DNA of 64,000 bases from Candidatus Gracilibacteria bacterium (GCA_028687475.1 JAQUAB010000005.1:42741-106740), one strand, 5' to 3'; positions 12,577 through 22,982 are shown, numbered from the stretch's first letter. Notes: generated by a model not told the origin, from the sequence alone. Program-made: numbers and translations.

Positions 12577-14040
12577 ATGCTTCCACGAGTTACTATAGTT
12601 GGCCGACCAAATGTCGGAAAATCGAGTCTTTTTAATGCTCTTTCTGGTCATCGTATCGCGATTGTCTCTGATATTGAGAACACGACACGCGACATTATCG
12701 AATTCAAGATTCATGACAATGAACAAGATTTTTCCTATATCCTTGCGGATTCTGGAGGTATTGTTCAGGCAGATGATGAGACACTCCTTTCTGATGTTCG
12801 CGGACGTGTGGATGATGCTATCGAGAGCTCCGATCTCATTCTTTTTGTCCTCGAGTTCGATCGTATCACAGAGTTCGATGAGCATATTGCGAAGAAGCTT
12901 CGTCGTTCCAATAAACCGATTCTCGTGGTGGCGAATAAGGCAGATAATCCAAAACGTGCGGTAGAATCGTATGCGCTTCTCGAGCTCGGTCTTGGTGATG
13001 TGATCCCAACGAGTCCGATGCAGACACGCGGTATGGAAGAACTCCGTATTGCTATCGCGAAAACCCTTCGTGAACATGGATTCGAGTCCAAGGCAGATAC
13101 AGAGCTCGAAGATGAGAATATATTGAAGCTCGCGATTATTGGTCGTCCGAATGTCGGGAAATCCTCTCTCGTGAATGCAATTTCTGGAGAGATGCGCTCT
13201 ATCGTGAAGGATATGCCCGGAACGACTCGAGATGCTATCGATACGATTATCGAATTCCAAGGTGAAGAAATCTGTCTCATCGATACTGCTGGTATCCGTC
13301 GAGCGGGAAAAATCGGGAATGCGAATATCGAACAGTGGAGTGTGATGCGCGCAGAGCGCTCTATCGAGCGTGCTGATGTGGTTGCGGTGGTTCTGGATGC
13401 ATTCGAAGGTATTGCTCATCAGGATGAGCATATCGTCGGCGAAGCGATGAAAGCGAAAAAGGGAATTATCCTTGTGCTGAACAAGTGGGATAAGGTGCTC
13501 AATAAGCCAAATGTTGGAAGAGAAACCATTCTCGAGCGATATATGCAGTACCTCGCGAAGAAGTTCGATTTTCTCTCCTATGCTCCAGTGGTGTTTACTC
13601 AGGCGATTGAAGGGAAACGCATCGATCTCGTTCTCGAGCATGCGATCAAGATTCGTGCTGAGCGTCAGAAGCGTGTGAAGACGGGTGTCTTCAATAAGTT
13701 TCTCGATCAGATTACCTACGATCATGCTCCAACAGGAAACAAGAAATCCCACAAGCCAAAAATCTATTACGGTTCTCAGGTAGATATCAATCCTCCACGA
13801 TTTGTGATTTCTGTGAACAATGCTGGGCACTTTCATTTCTCGTATGTTCGTTATATCGAGAACAAGATTCGTGAGATTTTCGGATTCGAGGGAACGCCTA
13901 TCGATATTGAACTTCATTCACGCAAGAGTATCTACAAGGACAAGAGTCCTGAACGTGATGAAGAGGAAGGGGAGAATATGATTCGTCGTGACGATCATGT
14001 AGACAAGAAGTTCGCTACCAAGAAGAAGAAAAGAAGATAA
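12577..14040 (+). CDS. der: Ribosome biogenesis GTPase Der (EngA)
   Basis: This 487-aa protein has two tandem GTPase domains, each with the P-loop GRPNVGKSSL (near residues 8 and 190), followed by the KH-like C-terminal domain and a lysine-rich tail (KKFATKKKKRR). Der acts in 50S subunit maturation. The length is normal for the family, and the protein contains no UGA codon, in contrast to most neighbours. A TATAAT box at 12561-12566 lies only 10 bp upstream of the ATG, which suggests a very short 5' leader. The next gene starts 25 bp downstream and may be co-transcribed. Confidence 0.97.
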   Translation: MLPRVTIVGRPNVGKSSLFNALSGHRIAIVSDIENTTRDIIEFKIHDNEQDFSYILADSGGIVQADDETLLSDVRGRVDDAIESSDLILFVLEFDRITEFDEHIAKKLRRSNKPILVVANKADNPKRAVESYALLELGLGDVIPTSPMQTRGMEELRIAIAKTLREHGFESKADTELEDENILKLAIIGRPNVGKSSLVNAISGEMRSIVKDMPGTTRDAIDTIIEFQGEEICLIDTAGIRRAGKIGNANIEQWSVMRAERSIERADVVAVVLDAFEGIAHQDEHIVGEAMKAKKGIILVLNKWDKVLNKPNVGRETILERYMQYLAKKFDFLSYAPVVFTQAIEGKRIDLVLEHAIKIRAERQKRVKTGVFNKFLDQITYDHAPTGNKKSHKPKIYYGSQVDINPPRFVISVNNAGHFHFSYVRYIENKIREIFGFEGTPIDIELHSRKSIYKDKSPERDEEEGENMIRRDDHVDKKFATKKKKRR

Positions 14041-14065
14041 ATATTTGTCTAAAAACAATATCAAA

Positions 14066-15037
14066 ATGTCTCGCAAGTTTCTCATCATTACTGGTTTTTT
14101 CTCATTTCTCGCACTTTTCGTGCAGTGGGGATTTACAGGGTTTTCTGGACTTATTGGAGGTATTTTTCAGATTCTTTCTTGTGGACTCATTGCATCGTTG
14201 ATTGTCCGAATGCTTCGGGGAAAAGATATTTCTTTTCGTGCCAACTTTATCCGATCGACGCTTGTTTTTGCTTCCGTCATCGGGTTTTTCTCAGGGATTC
14301 TACTCCTATTTATCGCATATCAGAACACTTTCCCTGCCGCAGTAGGAAAAGTCATACTGACCAATGGTGACAAAAATATTGTCGTCTATCAGATGTCACA
14401 TATCGCCACACCAGCATTTTATGCTCAAGTAAAAAATGGAATCACAGAACTTGCTGCATCGGGATATACGATCTATGCTGAGTGAGTCAGACCAGGAACT
14501 CCTGAGAATCAGGAACGTTTCGATAAGCTCCTCGGTATCAAGATGACCAAGACACTGTATGAGAATTTTTCGTCTCTTTTCGGACTCATATCCCAAGATG
14601 ACTCGATCTATGCTGAAGTGGCTACAGGAAGCCTCCAGAATGTGGATATTTCTCTCGATGATATCATGAATCTCATCGGAACAGGTGCTGTAGTTCCTGA
14701 ATCCAGTCCTATCGACCTCGAAGCAGAAATCGCTCAGCTCGATGCCTCAGAACGAGGCGTTCTGCTGGCTCCATTCATGCGTTCCATGTTGAATTTCTTT
14801 CTCAGGAATAATAGTTCCCTTGATTCGCTTGCATCAGGTTTTTCGCCTGAAGTGTTCGATGTGATTCTTCATGATCGCAATGCATTCATCGTCAAGACAC
14901 TCGAAGCTGATACCCAGAAGAATATTGTCCTCGTCTATGGGGCAATGCACTTCCAGGGAATCTATGATCTCCTCAAAACTCACGATCCAAAATGGAAGAT
15001 TCTCTCTGTAGAATCTCTCTATCCTTATTCATTCTAG
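14066..15037 (+). CDS. Membrane protein with TraB/GumN-like domain
   Basis: This 323-aa protein carries one in-frame UGA (14483-14485). Three hydrophobic helices occupy residues about 5-100. The soluble part begins with QMSHIATPAFYAQVKNGI, then YTIYAEGV (the G is UGA), and ends with VLVYGAMHFQGIYDLL. The pattern H-I-A...FY..V...I.....G..IYAEG...YGAMH matches TraB/PrgY/GumN-type proteins, whose biochemical role is poorly defined (proposed metalloprotease-like). I chose ATG 14066; an in-frame TTG at 14045 is the alternative. It lies directly behind der and may share its transcript. The family call is by motif only. Confidence 0.6.
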
Positions 15038-15139
15038 GACGTCAAATCTATCCTCGACTTCCTTTTGATTTCTGAGCAGGTTTTCATATACTAAATTGAC
15101 CTATTTCAGGCTCTTATTTTCCTATTGATTTTATTTTTC

Positions 15140-17113
15140 ATGGCACCAAAAGATCAAAAACCACAAAAAAAACCAACTCCCAAAGTTCCAAAGATTCCAA
15201 AACTTCCAAAATGAGCGAATGTGAAAGTCTATGAGATTACTCTTCGTACCTTTCTCTATCCGATTATTGTTGGGTTTGGTATTTTTGCTATCATCTACGG
15301 AATTCGTAACTACTCTACAGAGAAAATCACCTACAATGATGATATCGGACTCAATCAGATTACTCAGAACTATAGTTCTGGAGTCTATGAGGAAGTAGTG
15401 ATTCAAGGCGCGAATATCCAGGCAAAGAAGAAGGCGACAGAAAATGTCGTGAATGGAAAGGTGGTTACGAGTCGCGAAGTAGATCGAACGATACTTCCGG
15501 TAAATCTCGAGATTACTGATATTGGTCTCTCGAATCCAGCCAATCCCACCAAGGTGACTATCAAAGAAGAAGGATGGGGTACTGTTCTGGCAGATCTTCT
15601 TCCATCACTTCTCGGAACTCTTCTCTTTATCGTATTTCTCTTCTTCATCATGGGTCGTATGGGTGGTGGAGGCATGGGAAGTCCGATGGCGTTCATCAAG
15701 AGTCGTGCTCGTATGTATGATCCTGAGATGGATGAGAAAGTGACATTCGAGAATGTTGCTGGTGCAGAAGAAGAGAAAGCAGATCTCGTAGAGATTGTCG
15801 ACTTCCTCAAGAGTCCACAGAAATACAAAGACCTCGGTGCGAAAATCCCTCGTGGTATCCTGCTCCAGGGGCCTCCAGGAACGGGGAAGACGCTTCTTGC
15901 TCGTGCTGTTGCAGGTGAATCTGATGTTCCATTTTTCTCTATCTCTGGTTCTGAGTTCGTCGAGATGTTCGTCGGTGTCGGTGCTGCTCGTGTACGTGAC
16001 CTCTTCAAGGATGCTCGTGACAATGCTCCATCGATCATCTTCATCGATGAGATCGATGCTATCGGGAAAAAGCGTTCTCCTGGTATCGGTGGTGGACACG
16101 ATGAACGTGAACAGACATTGAACCAGATCCTCACGGAGATGGACGGATTCGATAACGAGACCAATGTCATCGTCATGGCAGCAACCAATCGTGCTGATGT
16201 CCTCGATAAGGCTCTTCTTCGTCCAGGACGATTCGATCGCAAGGTGACCATCAATCTCCCAACTCTCGAAGACCGTCGCAAGATCCTCGACGTCCATGCG
16301 AAATGAAAACCATTCGCTGATGATGTGAATCTCGATAAGATCGCAGCTATCACCGTCGGATTCTCTGGTGCTGAGCTCGGGAATCTCCTGAATGAGTCTG
16401 CTATCCTCGCTGGTAAGAATAGTGCGAAAAGTATCACTCAAGAGATGATCCAGAAATCTATCGAGAAAGTCGTGATGGGAAATGAGAAAAAATCGCTCCG
16501 CATGACCGAACACGAGAAGAAGCTCACTGCTATCCATGAGATCGGACATGCGATCGTCGGCAAGATGCTCGCACACACAGATCCAGTGCACAAGATATCT
16601 ATCCTTCCTCGTGGTGGCGCTGGTGGCGTCACTTGGTTCCTCCCTGAGAAAGATAGAACCTATACTTCGAAGGCGAAATATCTAGATGAACTCGCGACTC
16701 TCTATGGTGGTCGTGTAGCAGAAGAAGTATTCTTCGGTCCTGACTATATCACGACGGGTGCGAGCTCAGATATCGAGCGTGCGACCGAGATTGCTCGTGC
16801 GATGGTGATGCGATTCGGTTTCGATAGTGATATCGGGCCAGAGAATCTCGCTCCGGATATGAGTGAAGGCAACTTCCTCGGTGGTCAGACGAATGCGAAG
16901 GTCATCTCTGATAAGACACAGGATCTCATCGATTCGAAGGTGCGCAAGCTCCTTCTCGATGCCTATGCTCTCGCGAAGAAGATCATCACTACGAACAAGG
17001 CTCTCCACGAGAATCTCGCGAATGCTCTCCTCGAACGTGAAGAGATGCTTCAGGAAGAGTTCGATGCATTCTTCGAAGGAGTGGAAGGTGTTCCACAGAA
17101 AGTCGCAATGTAG
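15140..17113 (+). CDS. ftsH: ATP-dependent zinc metalloprotease FtsH
   Basis: This 657-aa membrane-anchored AAA+ protease degrades unassembled or regulatory proteins. The N-terminus is a Lys/Pro-rich stretch, then a membrane helix (about residues 35-50), an extracytoplasmic domain and a second helix (about 155-175). Walker A GPPGTGKT is near residue 244, Walker B is IIFIDEIDA, and the zinc site HEIGH is at about residues 466-470. Two UGA codons are read as Gly: one at residue 25 and one in VHAKGKPF, where FtsH proteins conserve glycine. With the standard code the gene would be cut between the AAA and protease domains. A terminator follows immediately. Confidence 0.97.
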
Positions 17114-17119
17114 TCTATT

Positions 17120-17143
17120 CCCTCACGAAAGTGGGGGATTTTT
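17120..17143 (+). terminator. Terminator of ftsH
   Basis: CCCTCAC (17120-17126), loop GAAA and GTGGGGG (17131-17137) form a 7-bp GNRA-capped stem followed by ATTTTTT. It lies 7 bp after the ftsH stop. Confidence 0.9.
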
Positions 17144-17171
17144 TGTATTTTCCGTTCAATAGATCTTTTTC

Positions 17172-17199
17172 TTGATCTATTAGATAAAATTCATACTAT
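17172..17199 (+). promoter_or_regulatory. Candidate promoter of structured leader RNA and R-M operon
   Basis: TTGATC (17172-17177), a 16-bp spacer and TACTAT (17194-17199) place the start of transcription at about 17206. That is exactly where the first stem of the structured RNA begins. Confidence 0.55.
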
Positions 17200-17205
17200 A
17201 AAAAA

Positions 17206-17441
17206 GCCAAAATTACATCTTCTATTCTTTTTATATTTAAAGGTAAGTAGGAGGATTTGCAAAATCCTTTCCTCTCTTTCTGTCTTTAAATATAGGAAGA
17301 AGTTGTAGTTTTGGCGAACATTAAGGTGAGCGAGTCCTCCTTTTTGTTTGCCAAAACTCACGTATCCCACTCAAAAAGTGGGATCGATCCATTTTTATAG
17401 ACTGTATGTTTTGGCGTGTTTATACTGTAGCACGCCTTTTT
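17206..17441 (+). ncRNA. Structured leader RNA with mutually exclusive stems upstream of R-M operon
   Basis: A 236-nt region between promoter and methyltransferase start holds nested inverted repeats. GCCAAAA (17206-17212) pairs TTTTGGC (17309-17315), with an inner 10-bp stem of 17233-17242 with 17284-17293. AGGAGGA (17249-17255) can pair TCCTCCT (17335-17341) as a pseudoknot. GCCAAAAC (17350-17357) pairs GTTTTGGC (17408-17415) around a perfect 8-bp hairpin (17364-17371/17377-17384). The last arm shares GGC with a terminator stem at 17413-17436, so one fold excludes the other. This looks like an attenuator or riboswitch-type control element. I do not recognise a known family; the fold was drawn by eye. 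Confidence 0.6.
17413..17441 (+). terminator. Candidate attenuator terminator before the methyltransferase
   Basis: GGCGTG (17413-17418), a 12-nt loop and CACGCC (17431-17436) are followed by TTTTT and immediately by the ATG of the methyltransferase. Its 5' arm overlaps the competing stem 17350-17357/17408-17415. The loop also contains TATACT, which could be a -10 box instead. Confidence 0.55.
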
Positions 17442-18236
17442 ATGTGACAATATTTCAAAGATAACAATTTCGCACTGTATCATGGAGATAGTATTGAAAT
17501 AATGTCGAAATTTTCAGAAAATACTGTTGATATGATATTTGCTGATCCTCCGTATTTTCTCTCTAATTGATGAATGACGGTTCATGCAGGACGAATGGTA
17601 AAAGTTGATAAATGAGATTGGGATAAATCTACTGGAACAGAAGATGATTTCGCTTTCCATATTCGTTGGTTAGAGGAAGCAAAAAGAATATTAAAACCAG
17701 ATTGAACGATCTGGATATCTTGAACATATCATAGTATATATCAGTGTGGATATGCACTTCAGATTCTTGGTTTTCATATACTTAATGATATATCTTGGTT
17801 CAAGCCTAATGCTTCACCAAATCTTTCTTGTAGGTTCTTTACTGCTTCTCATGAGACAATAATATGGGCGAGAAAGAGTAAAAAATGAAAACATTACTTT
17901 GATTATAACTCCATGAAAAATGGTGATTGGTCTGGGGATAGCATCAAAAAACCTGGGCTTCAGATGCGATCTGTCTGGTCTGTTCATCCACCGAAGAACT
18001 GGGAAAAAGTACACGGTAAGCATCCAACACAAAAGCCAATCGATCTTCTCAAAAGGATCATCATAGCGTCTACAAAGGATCAAGATATTATTCTTGATCC
18101 TTTTTCTTGATCTTGAACTACGGGCATTGCTTCAGAGATTATATGAGAAAGGAAATATATATGAATCGATCAAAATAAAGAATATCTCGATCTCACAATT
18201 AAACGGTACAAAGATATTAAATCCAACTCCAAATAA
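17442..18236 (+). CDS. Type II DNA adenine methyltransferase (beta class, M.DpnA/HinfI-like)
   Basis: This 264-aa protein starts ATG-UGA (Met-Gly) at 17442. The order of motifs is catalytic ADPPYFLSNGG (about residues 33-43), WDKS, a target region with ILKPDGTIWISGTYH, then HPTQKP and the S-adenosylmethionine site DPFSGSGTTG near the C-terminus, so it is beta class. The body resembles M.DpnA/M.MboB enzymes that methylate adenine in GATC, but the specificity here is inferred, not shown. I count 11 UGA-encoded glycines, including both glycines of SGSG, so the standard code hides the gene. It is followed after 4 bp by the endonuclease gene and protects host DNA from it. Confidence 0.9.
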
Positions 18237-18240
18237 TTCT

Positions 18241-19464
18241 ATGACTACCCTCAATCATGATGCCTGGGATATTATATTCAATAAACTTCAGATACTTGGA
18301 TCTGTGGATAAATGTTGATATTATGACATTACTGCAGATGATATAAAAAGAATCTCAAATAGAGAGCCGAGACTCATGACAAAAATTGATTATGAAGAAG
18401 TCTTACCTCAGATTATGAAAGAAAATCAACTCTCTATACTTGCTATATCAAATTGAGTATATAGAATCGCTCGTACTAATCCATTTATCAAAATTGCACC
18501 GATATCAAGTGTTGAAAATATAAAAAAGATGATGGTCCGTGATGATATATATACTATCGATCCATTTTCTATTAAAACTGAATCACAAATACTTGACCTA
18601 TGTGGCGTAAACTGAATATTGGATGAGGTATTTTGAGAAAAATCATATTTGACTATCAGATGAAGAATAAGAATTGATTCTGAAATCGGATTCACTCTTA
18701 ATTCTACAAAGTATAATATCTCATGAGTACAGATAGAAGTTGATGGTGGTTATGAATGAGACTCATCCATTAACCTTGTGGAAGCAAAGATGTGAGGAAG
18801 GGGAAATCTTAGCATAAGGCAACTTCTTTATCCTGAATTATTTTGGAAATCTCATGTTGCAAATAAAGAAATACGATCTCATGTATTACTCTATGAACGC
18901 AATATTATTAGATTTATACCATTTTATATAGTCTCAAACTGAGAATATATACTTGATAGCAATAATGAAAAGCAGTTTCAATTTATTCGTCCTGATATTG
19001 AAGTATTTGAGATATCAAAAGTCCCAATCAAGGAATGATTTCTGAATTATGATGCTCCATTTCCTCAGGCAGATGATTTTGATAAGGTGGTATCTATGTT
19101 TATATACATATCCAGTGGATATAATTCAAAAGATGAGCTCTCAAGGGAGTTTGATATTGTGAGTCGTCAGATAGATTACTATTATTCTGTATTGAGTTTT
19201 CTTGGTCTCTGTAAGAATGAACGAGGAGATAGCATAACTCTCACTGAAAGATGAGAACAATTGTCTTGATTATCAAAAGATGAACTTCTCATTGAGCTTG
19301 CGAAGATTATATTTTCCTCAAAAATATTTCATGATGCCTACAAATATGGAGTTGATTTAGTTGATGAGAAAGATTTTGATAAATGGAGAATTAGTGGAAG
19401 TACGATAAAACGAAGACTTCAAACTGTAAATGCATGGATAAGATACTTTAAGGAGATTTTATAG
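18241..19464 (+). CDS. Type II restriction endonuclease (PD-(D/E)XK type)
   Basis: This 407-aa protein starts 4 bp after the methyltransferase stop and ends at TAG. A likely PD-(D/E)XK core is VQIEVDGGYEG (about residue 165) followed by INLVEAKMGG, giving an acidic residue then E-x-K. The C-terminal part (about residues 290-360: SKDELSREFDIVSRQIDYYY...LTERGEQL) looks like a winged helix. Twelve UGA glycines occur. The function is inferred from the pairing with the methyltransferase and the catalytic pattern; I do not place it in a named endonuclease family. It would cut the sequence that its partner methylates. Confidence 0.75.
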
Positions 19465-19536
19465 TATTTTGCTAAATTCTGAGAAGTATAACTTTCTTCT
19501 CATCATGCACGAACATATGTTTATATTCAAGAAAGT

Positions 19537-21480
19537 TTAGTCTCCCCATATCCCATGATCTCGGAGAATATCTCTCTGCTTCTGGGTACAGAGGGTTTCC
19601 ATGACTTCGAGAGGGATAGTCCTGATCTCATCGATAGTTCCTGCTATTTTTAGGAGTTTCTTACGAGTGACCGGTCAGATTCCTGGTATTTCTTCGAGGA
19701 TATTCTTCTTCATACTTTTCATACGAGCAGATTTATTCGCTCCGATGGAGAATCGATGAGATTCATCTCGTGCCTTCTGGAGCACCATGAGTTCTCCGGT
19801 TCATTTCTCGAAGAGGATAGGGTCACGATGTCCAGGGAGGAATATCTCTTCCTCACGCTTTGCTATGGAACAGAGGGGAATAGAGCGATAATCTATGAGT
19901 GATGAACGATGAGATATTCAGTTTTCATCCTCTACTTTCTTATCGTTTATCGTTCATAATTTATAGTTGGATATTCCCGCATCTATTCCTGCTATCGCGC
20001 TTGAGAGCTGTCACTTGCCTCCGTCGATGATGATGAGGTGTGGGAAGTTATTCATCTCGAGTCACTCGAGAGTTCGTCGCTTCATGACTTCCCGGTGAGA
20101 TGCGAAGTCGTCGATATCTCCATCCTTCAGGGATTGGATCTTGTATTTCTTGTATCGAGAAGTCTCTGCCTTCCCATTCACGATGACGACACGAGAAGCA
20201 TAGGTGAAGTGTCCATCGGTATGAGAGATATCATAACATTCGAATATGATTTCTCACTTCTTCGGTGCTGGATATCCGAGTCTTTCAAGTACGTTGACCA
20301 TATGTTCTCGAGTGAGCGTCTTGTTCTCGAGTGATGAGAGTTCTTTCTTATATGCATACTCTCTCACTTGGTTGAGTGTGAAAAGTATGATTTCATTCTT
20401 TGGTCAGATTTTTGGAGCTTCGACCGTGACTTTCTGTGATTTCAGGAATTCTATGAGTGCTTCATCTTCTATCTCATTCTGGCAGAGGAGGAGTTCAGGT
20501 GTATCGTCATTATTCCCATCGGTAGTATATTGTCGCAGGAGGAATTGGGTCATGATATCTGACTTCTCGTCAGCTCAGAGTATGACTTCATGTCTGAGAA
20601 CTCCGATTATCTGACTATTGCGAATTTGAGTGATTCCTATATATGTTTTATCATACTTTTCATACTGCACAAAAACATCCACATTTCATTCGAGAATATC
20701 TCGGACTTTCTGTCGTTCGTGGAGTCACTTCAGGGCTTCAAGTGTTTCCTTGATTTTCTGCGCATCTTCGAATTGGAGATTTCGAGATTTCTCTATCATT
20801 TCTCATTCGAGTTCTCGGTAGAGTTCATCAGAATCACCACGCAAGAAACTCCGAGCCCGTGCGAGATTGCCGTCATGTTCCTTCATCTTCCCAGATTCGA
20901 GGACACAGGGTGCTGGGCAGAGCCCGATATAGTAATCCATACAAGGAATAGTTCTTCCAGCCTTATCTGTTATAAGTATTTTTTCTCCTCTATCACGTGC
21001 GAACTTCATCTTGCAATTGCGAATACGAAATATCCGACGGATTGCACGAACAGATTGCTCTACAGCGCTCACATATGGTCCATAATATTCTCCTCCATCG
21101 CGGAACTTCTGTCGGGTCTTGATGAGTTCTGGGACAGGAGAGTTCGTGATCTTGATATATGCGAGATTCTTGTCATCCTTCATGAGGATATTGTACTTCG
21201 GCGAGAGGTGCTTGATGATATTGGTCTCGAGTACGAGTGCTTCCACTTCCGTCTCACAGATGATGAGCTCGATATCTTCGATTTTTGCGACCATCTGTTT
21301 CTTCGCAGCGCTGAGTTCTGTCGTTCGTTCGAAGTAGGATTTTACACGATTCTTCAGATTCTTCGCCTTGCCGACGTACATGACTTTTCCATCCTTGTCC
21401 TTCATCTGATAGACTCCTGGTGCAGTCGGCAGACGAGTGAGGATTCATGCGAGATGTTCTGAGAGTGTCTTTTTTGGCAT
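19537..21480 (-). CDS. uvrC: UvrABC nuclease subunit C
   Basis: This 647-aa protein is the dual-incision nuclease of nucleotide excision repair. The GIY-YIG domain is at the N-terminus (PGVYQMKDKDGKVMYVGKAK); a conserved CxxxxC cluster follows (CMDYYIGLCPAPC). The C-terminal end has a helix-hairpin-helix (ILEEIPGIGPVTRKKLL, the second G from UGA). Several UGA codons break it under the standard code. The start is ATG 21480; a second in-frame ATG three codons upstream (21489) is possible. It converges with the endonuclease gene, with 72 bp between stops, in which TGAGAAG/CTTCTCA forms a small hairpin. Confidence 0.95.
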
Positions 21481-21528
21481 GGGAGACATTTTATTGGAAT
21501 AGGGAAAATAGGCAAATTTCTCAATATA

Positions 21529-21558
21529 AGCACCTCATTTTGACAGGTGCTATTTTTT
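21529..21558 (+). terminator. Intrinsic terminator or attenuator upstream of dnaJ
   Basis: AGCACCT (21529-21535), a 9-nt loop and AGGTGCT (21545-21551) are followed by ATTTTTT. The T-run points to the plus strand although no plus-strand gene ends just upstream. It may therefore act as an attenuator in the dnaJ leader or as insulation from uvrC antisense transcription. Confidence 0.6.
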
Positions 21559-21573
21559 CTATAAAATGTTTCT

Positions 21574-21673
21574 GTCATTCTCGGAACGAGAATCTCTTTC
21601 CATTCTGCTTATATGAGAAATATGAAGTAAATCTTCAAAAGGTGATTTTGAAAGGGATTCCTACGGAGTGACA
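21574..21673. repeat. Dispersed GTCATTC inverted repeat element (copy 1)
   Basis: The element starts GTCATTCTCG.. with an inner hairpin TTCTCG/CGAGAA and ends ..GGAGTGAC. Similar elements with GTCATT at one end and TGAC at the other occur at 43611 and 56363, with a compound form at 37700. It looks like a small non-autonomous palindromic (MITE/REP-like) repeat. Confidence 0.5.
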
Positions 21674-21699
21674 AAGGAAATAACTCATAAACTCAACCC

Positions 21700-22431
21700 A
21701 TGGCTACAAAAGATTACTATGCACTTCTTGGACTCAAAAAGTGAGCTTCTGATGCAGATATCAAGAAAGCATACAAAAAAATGGCGATGCAGTATCATCC
21801 TGATCGCAATAAGGGTGACAAAAAAGCAGAAGCCAAATTCAAGGAAATCAATGAGGCGTATCAGGTGCTCGGAGATGCTACGAAGAAAAAGAACTATGAT
21901 CAGTTCGGGAATGCGGATTTCTCAGGATTCTGATGAGGTGCTGGTGGGAATCCGTTTGGTGGATGATTCTCTTCTGGTGGTGCCCAGGGTTTTGATTTCT
22001 GAGATATATTCTCTCAGTTCGGAGGTGCTGGCGGTCGTCGTGGGCAATCTCAGGATCTCGAATTCGATATCTGAGATCTCTTCGGAGGTATGGGTGGTGC
22101 CCAGAGCAGATCTCGCAGGAATCCTGAACCAGAGTATCGTGAAGAAGCAAAGAAACCAGATAATCTCGATGTGACCGAGACGGTGGAGATTCCTTTTCTC
22201 AATTTTCTTTTCGATACGAGCATCGATGTGAAGACTGTCTATGGGAAACATCTCTCACTCAAGGTAAAAGCGGGCACGAAGCCCTGAACCAAGTTCAAGA
22301 TATCAGGGAAGTGACGCACGATGGAAGGCAAAATAGGGGATATGTACGTCATCGTCGATGCGAAGATGCCGAAAATGCCACTCGATACTCAGACAGAGAA
22401 GATGATTGAGGCGATTCGCTATCAGATATAA
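21700..22431 (+). CDS. Short DnaJ-like co-chaperone (J domain, no zinc finger)
   Basis: This 243-aa protein has a J domain at residues 4-68 with YHPDRN as the Hsp70-stimulating HPD motif. A Gly/Phe-rich linker of about 70 residues follows, with many of its glycines from UGA. A single C-terminal substrate-binding region ([18 protein letters not shown]...[10 protein letters not shown]...[13 protein letters not shown]) ends the protein. The CxxCxGxG zinc-binding repeats and the second C-terminal domain of full DnaJ are missing, so it is closer to CbpA/type II proteins and shorter than both. It would deliver substrates to DnaK, which is not in this window. Confidence 0.9.
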
Positions 22432-22553
22432 TCCTTTACTACTCTGGAAAATATGGGAAAGTAAAAATTTCTCTTGATTTTTCGAGAGAAAAGATGATAA
22501 TCCCAAGCAATCAGAAGAACTATTGCATATTTTTATTTATTTCGTATAAATAT

Positions 22554-22582
22554 TTGCAATAAGTAAAATATTCTGATAGAAT
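22554..22582 (+). promoter_or_regulatory. Promoter giving a probably leaderless mRNA
   Basis: TTGCAA (22554-22559), a 17-bp spacer and TAGAAT (22577-22582) end 6 bp before the ATG at 22589. Transcription should start at or next to the start codon. Confidence 0.6.
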
Positions 22583-22588
22583 ACTGCT

Positions 22589-22891
22589 ATGAATAATGTT
22601 GTAAAACTTCATTCTCGTCCAGACTCTCCAGAAGGAAGATTTGAGACCGTGATCGATGTACTTCTCAAGAATGGGAATACTCGATTGGTAGAGGTTCTCA
22701 AAAAAGAAAAGAAAGAAACGTCTCCTGATATTTTCTCTGAGATTCTGAAAGTTATTGAGCATTATCTCCAGATAATGCGTGGGAATAATTTTCCACGAGC
22801 GGTTCGCTCTATTCTTGGTGAAAATCAGATTTCTTCCAAATTGAGTGCTAATGATGACACATTTGGGCAACCAGACGAGAAAGTAGCCTAA
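22589..22891 (+). CDS. Hypothetical protein (100 aa)
   Basis: I do not recognise this small soluble protein. It begins MNNVVKLHSRPDSPEGRF and is predicted mostly helical, without a signal peptide, membrane segment or cysteine cluster. It has a clear promoter with the start codon at the expected transcription start and an intrinsic terminator after the stop, so it is a monocistronic unit. It contains no UGA. Confidence 0.7.
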   Translation: MNNVVKLHSRPDSPEGRFETVIDVLLKNGNTRLVEVLKKEKKETSPDIFSEILKVIEHYLQIMRGNNFPRAVRSILGENQISSKLSANDDTFGQPDEKVA

Positions 22892-22915
22892 ATCAAAAAT
22901 ATTTGCAAAACTCCA

Positions 22916-22949
22916 AAAACTGATACAATAAAAAGGTATCAGTTTTTTT
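22916..22949 (+). terminator. Intrinsic terminator
   Basis: AAAACTGATAC (22916-22926), a 9-nt loop and GTATCAGTTTTTTT (22936-22949) form an 11-bp stem ending in a T-tract, 24 bp after the preceding stop. Confidence 0.9.
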
Positions 22950-22982
22950 GACTCCGTTCTATCTCTTCATTGTACCAGAGTC

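Noticed and set aside
12373..13917. Long open frame of 514 codons on the minus strand opposite der
   Set aside because: It is antisense to a complete, motif-rich Der GTPase; its translation is rich in Arg, Ser, Ile and His with no domain, typical of a shadow frame.
15403..16591. Two long minus-strand frames opposite ftsH
   Set aside because: They lie fully inside the ftsH coding region and have no recognisable domain; the plus strand has all FtsH motifs.
17206..17441. 6S RNA, RNase P RNA or SRP RNA
   Set aside because: None of their conserved core sequences is visible and the element ends against a coding start; a leader RNA fits better.
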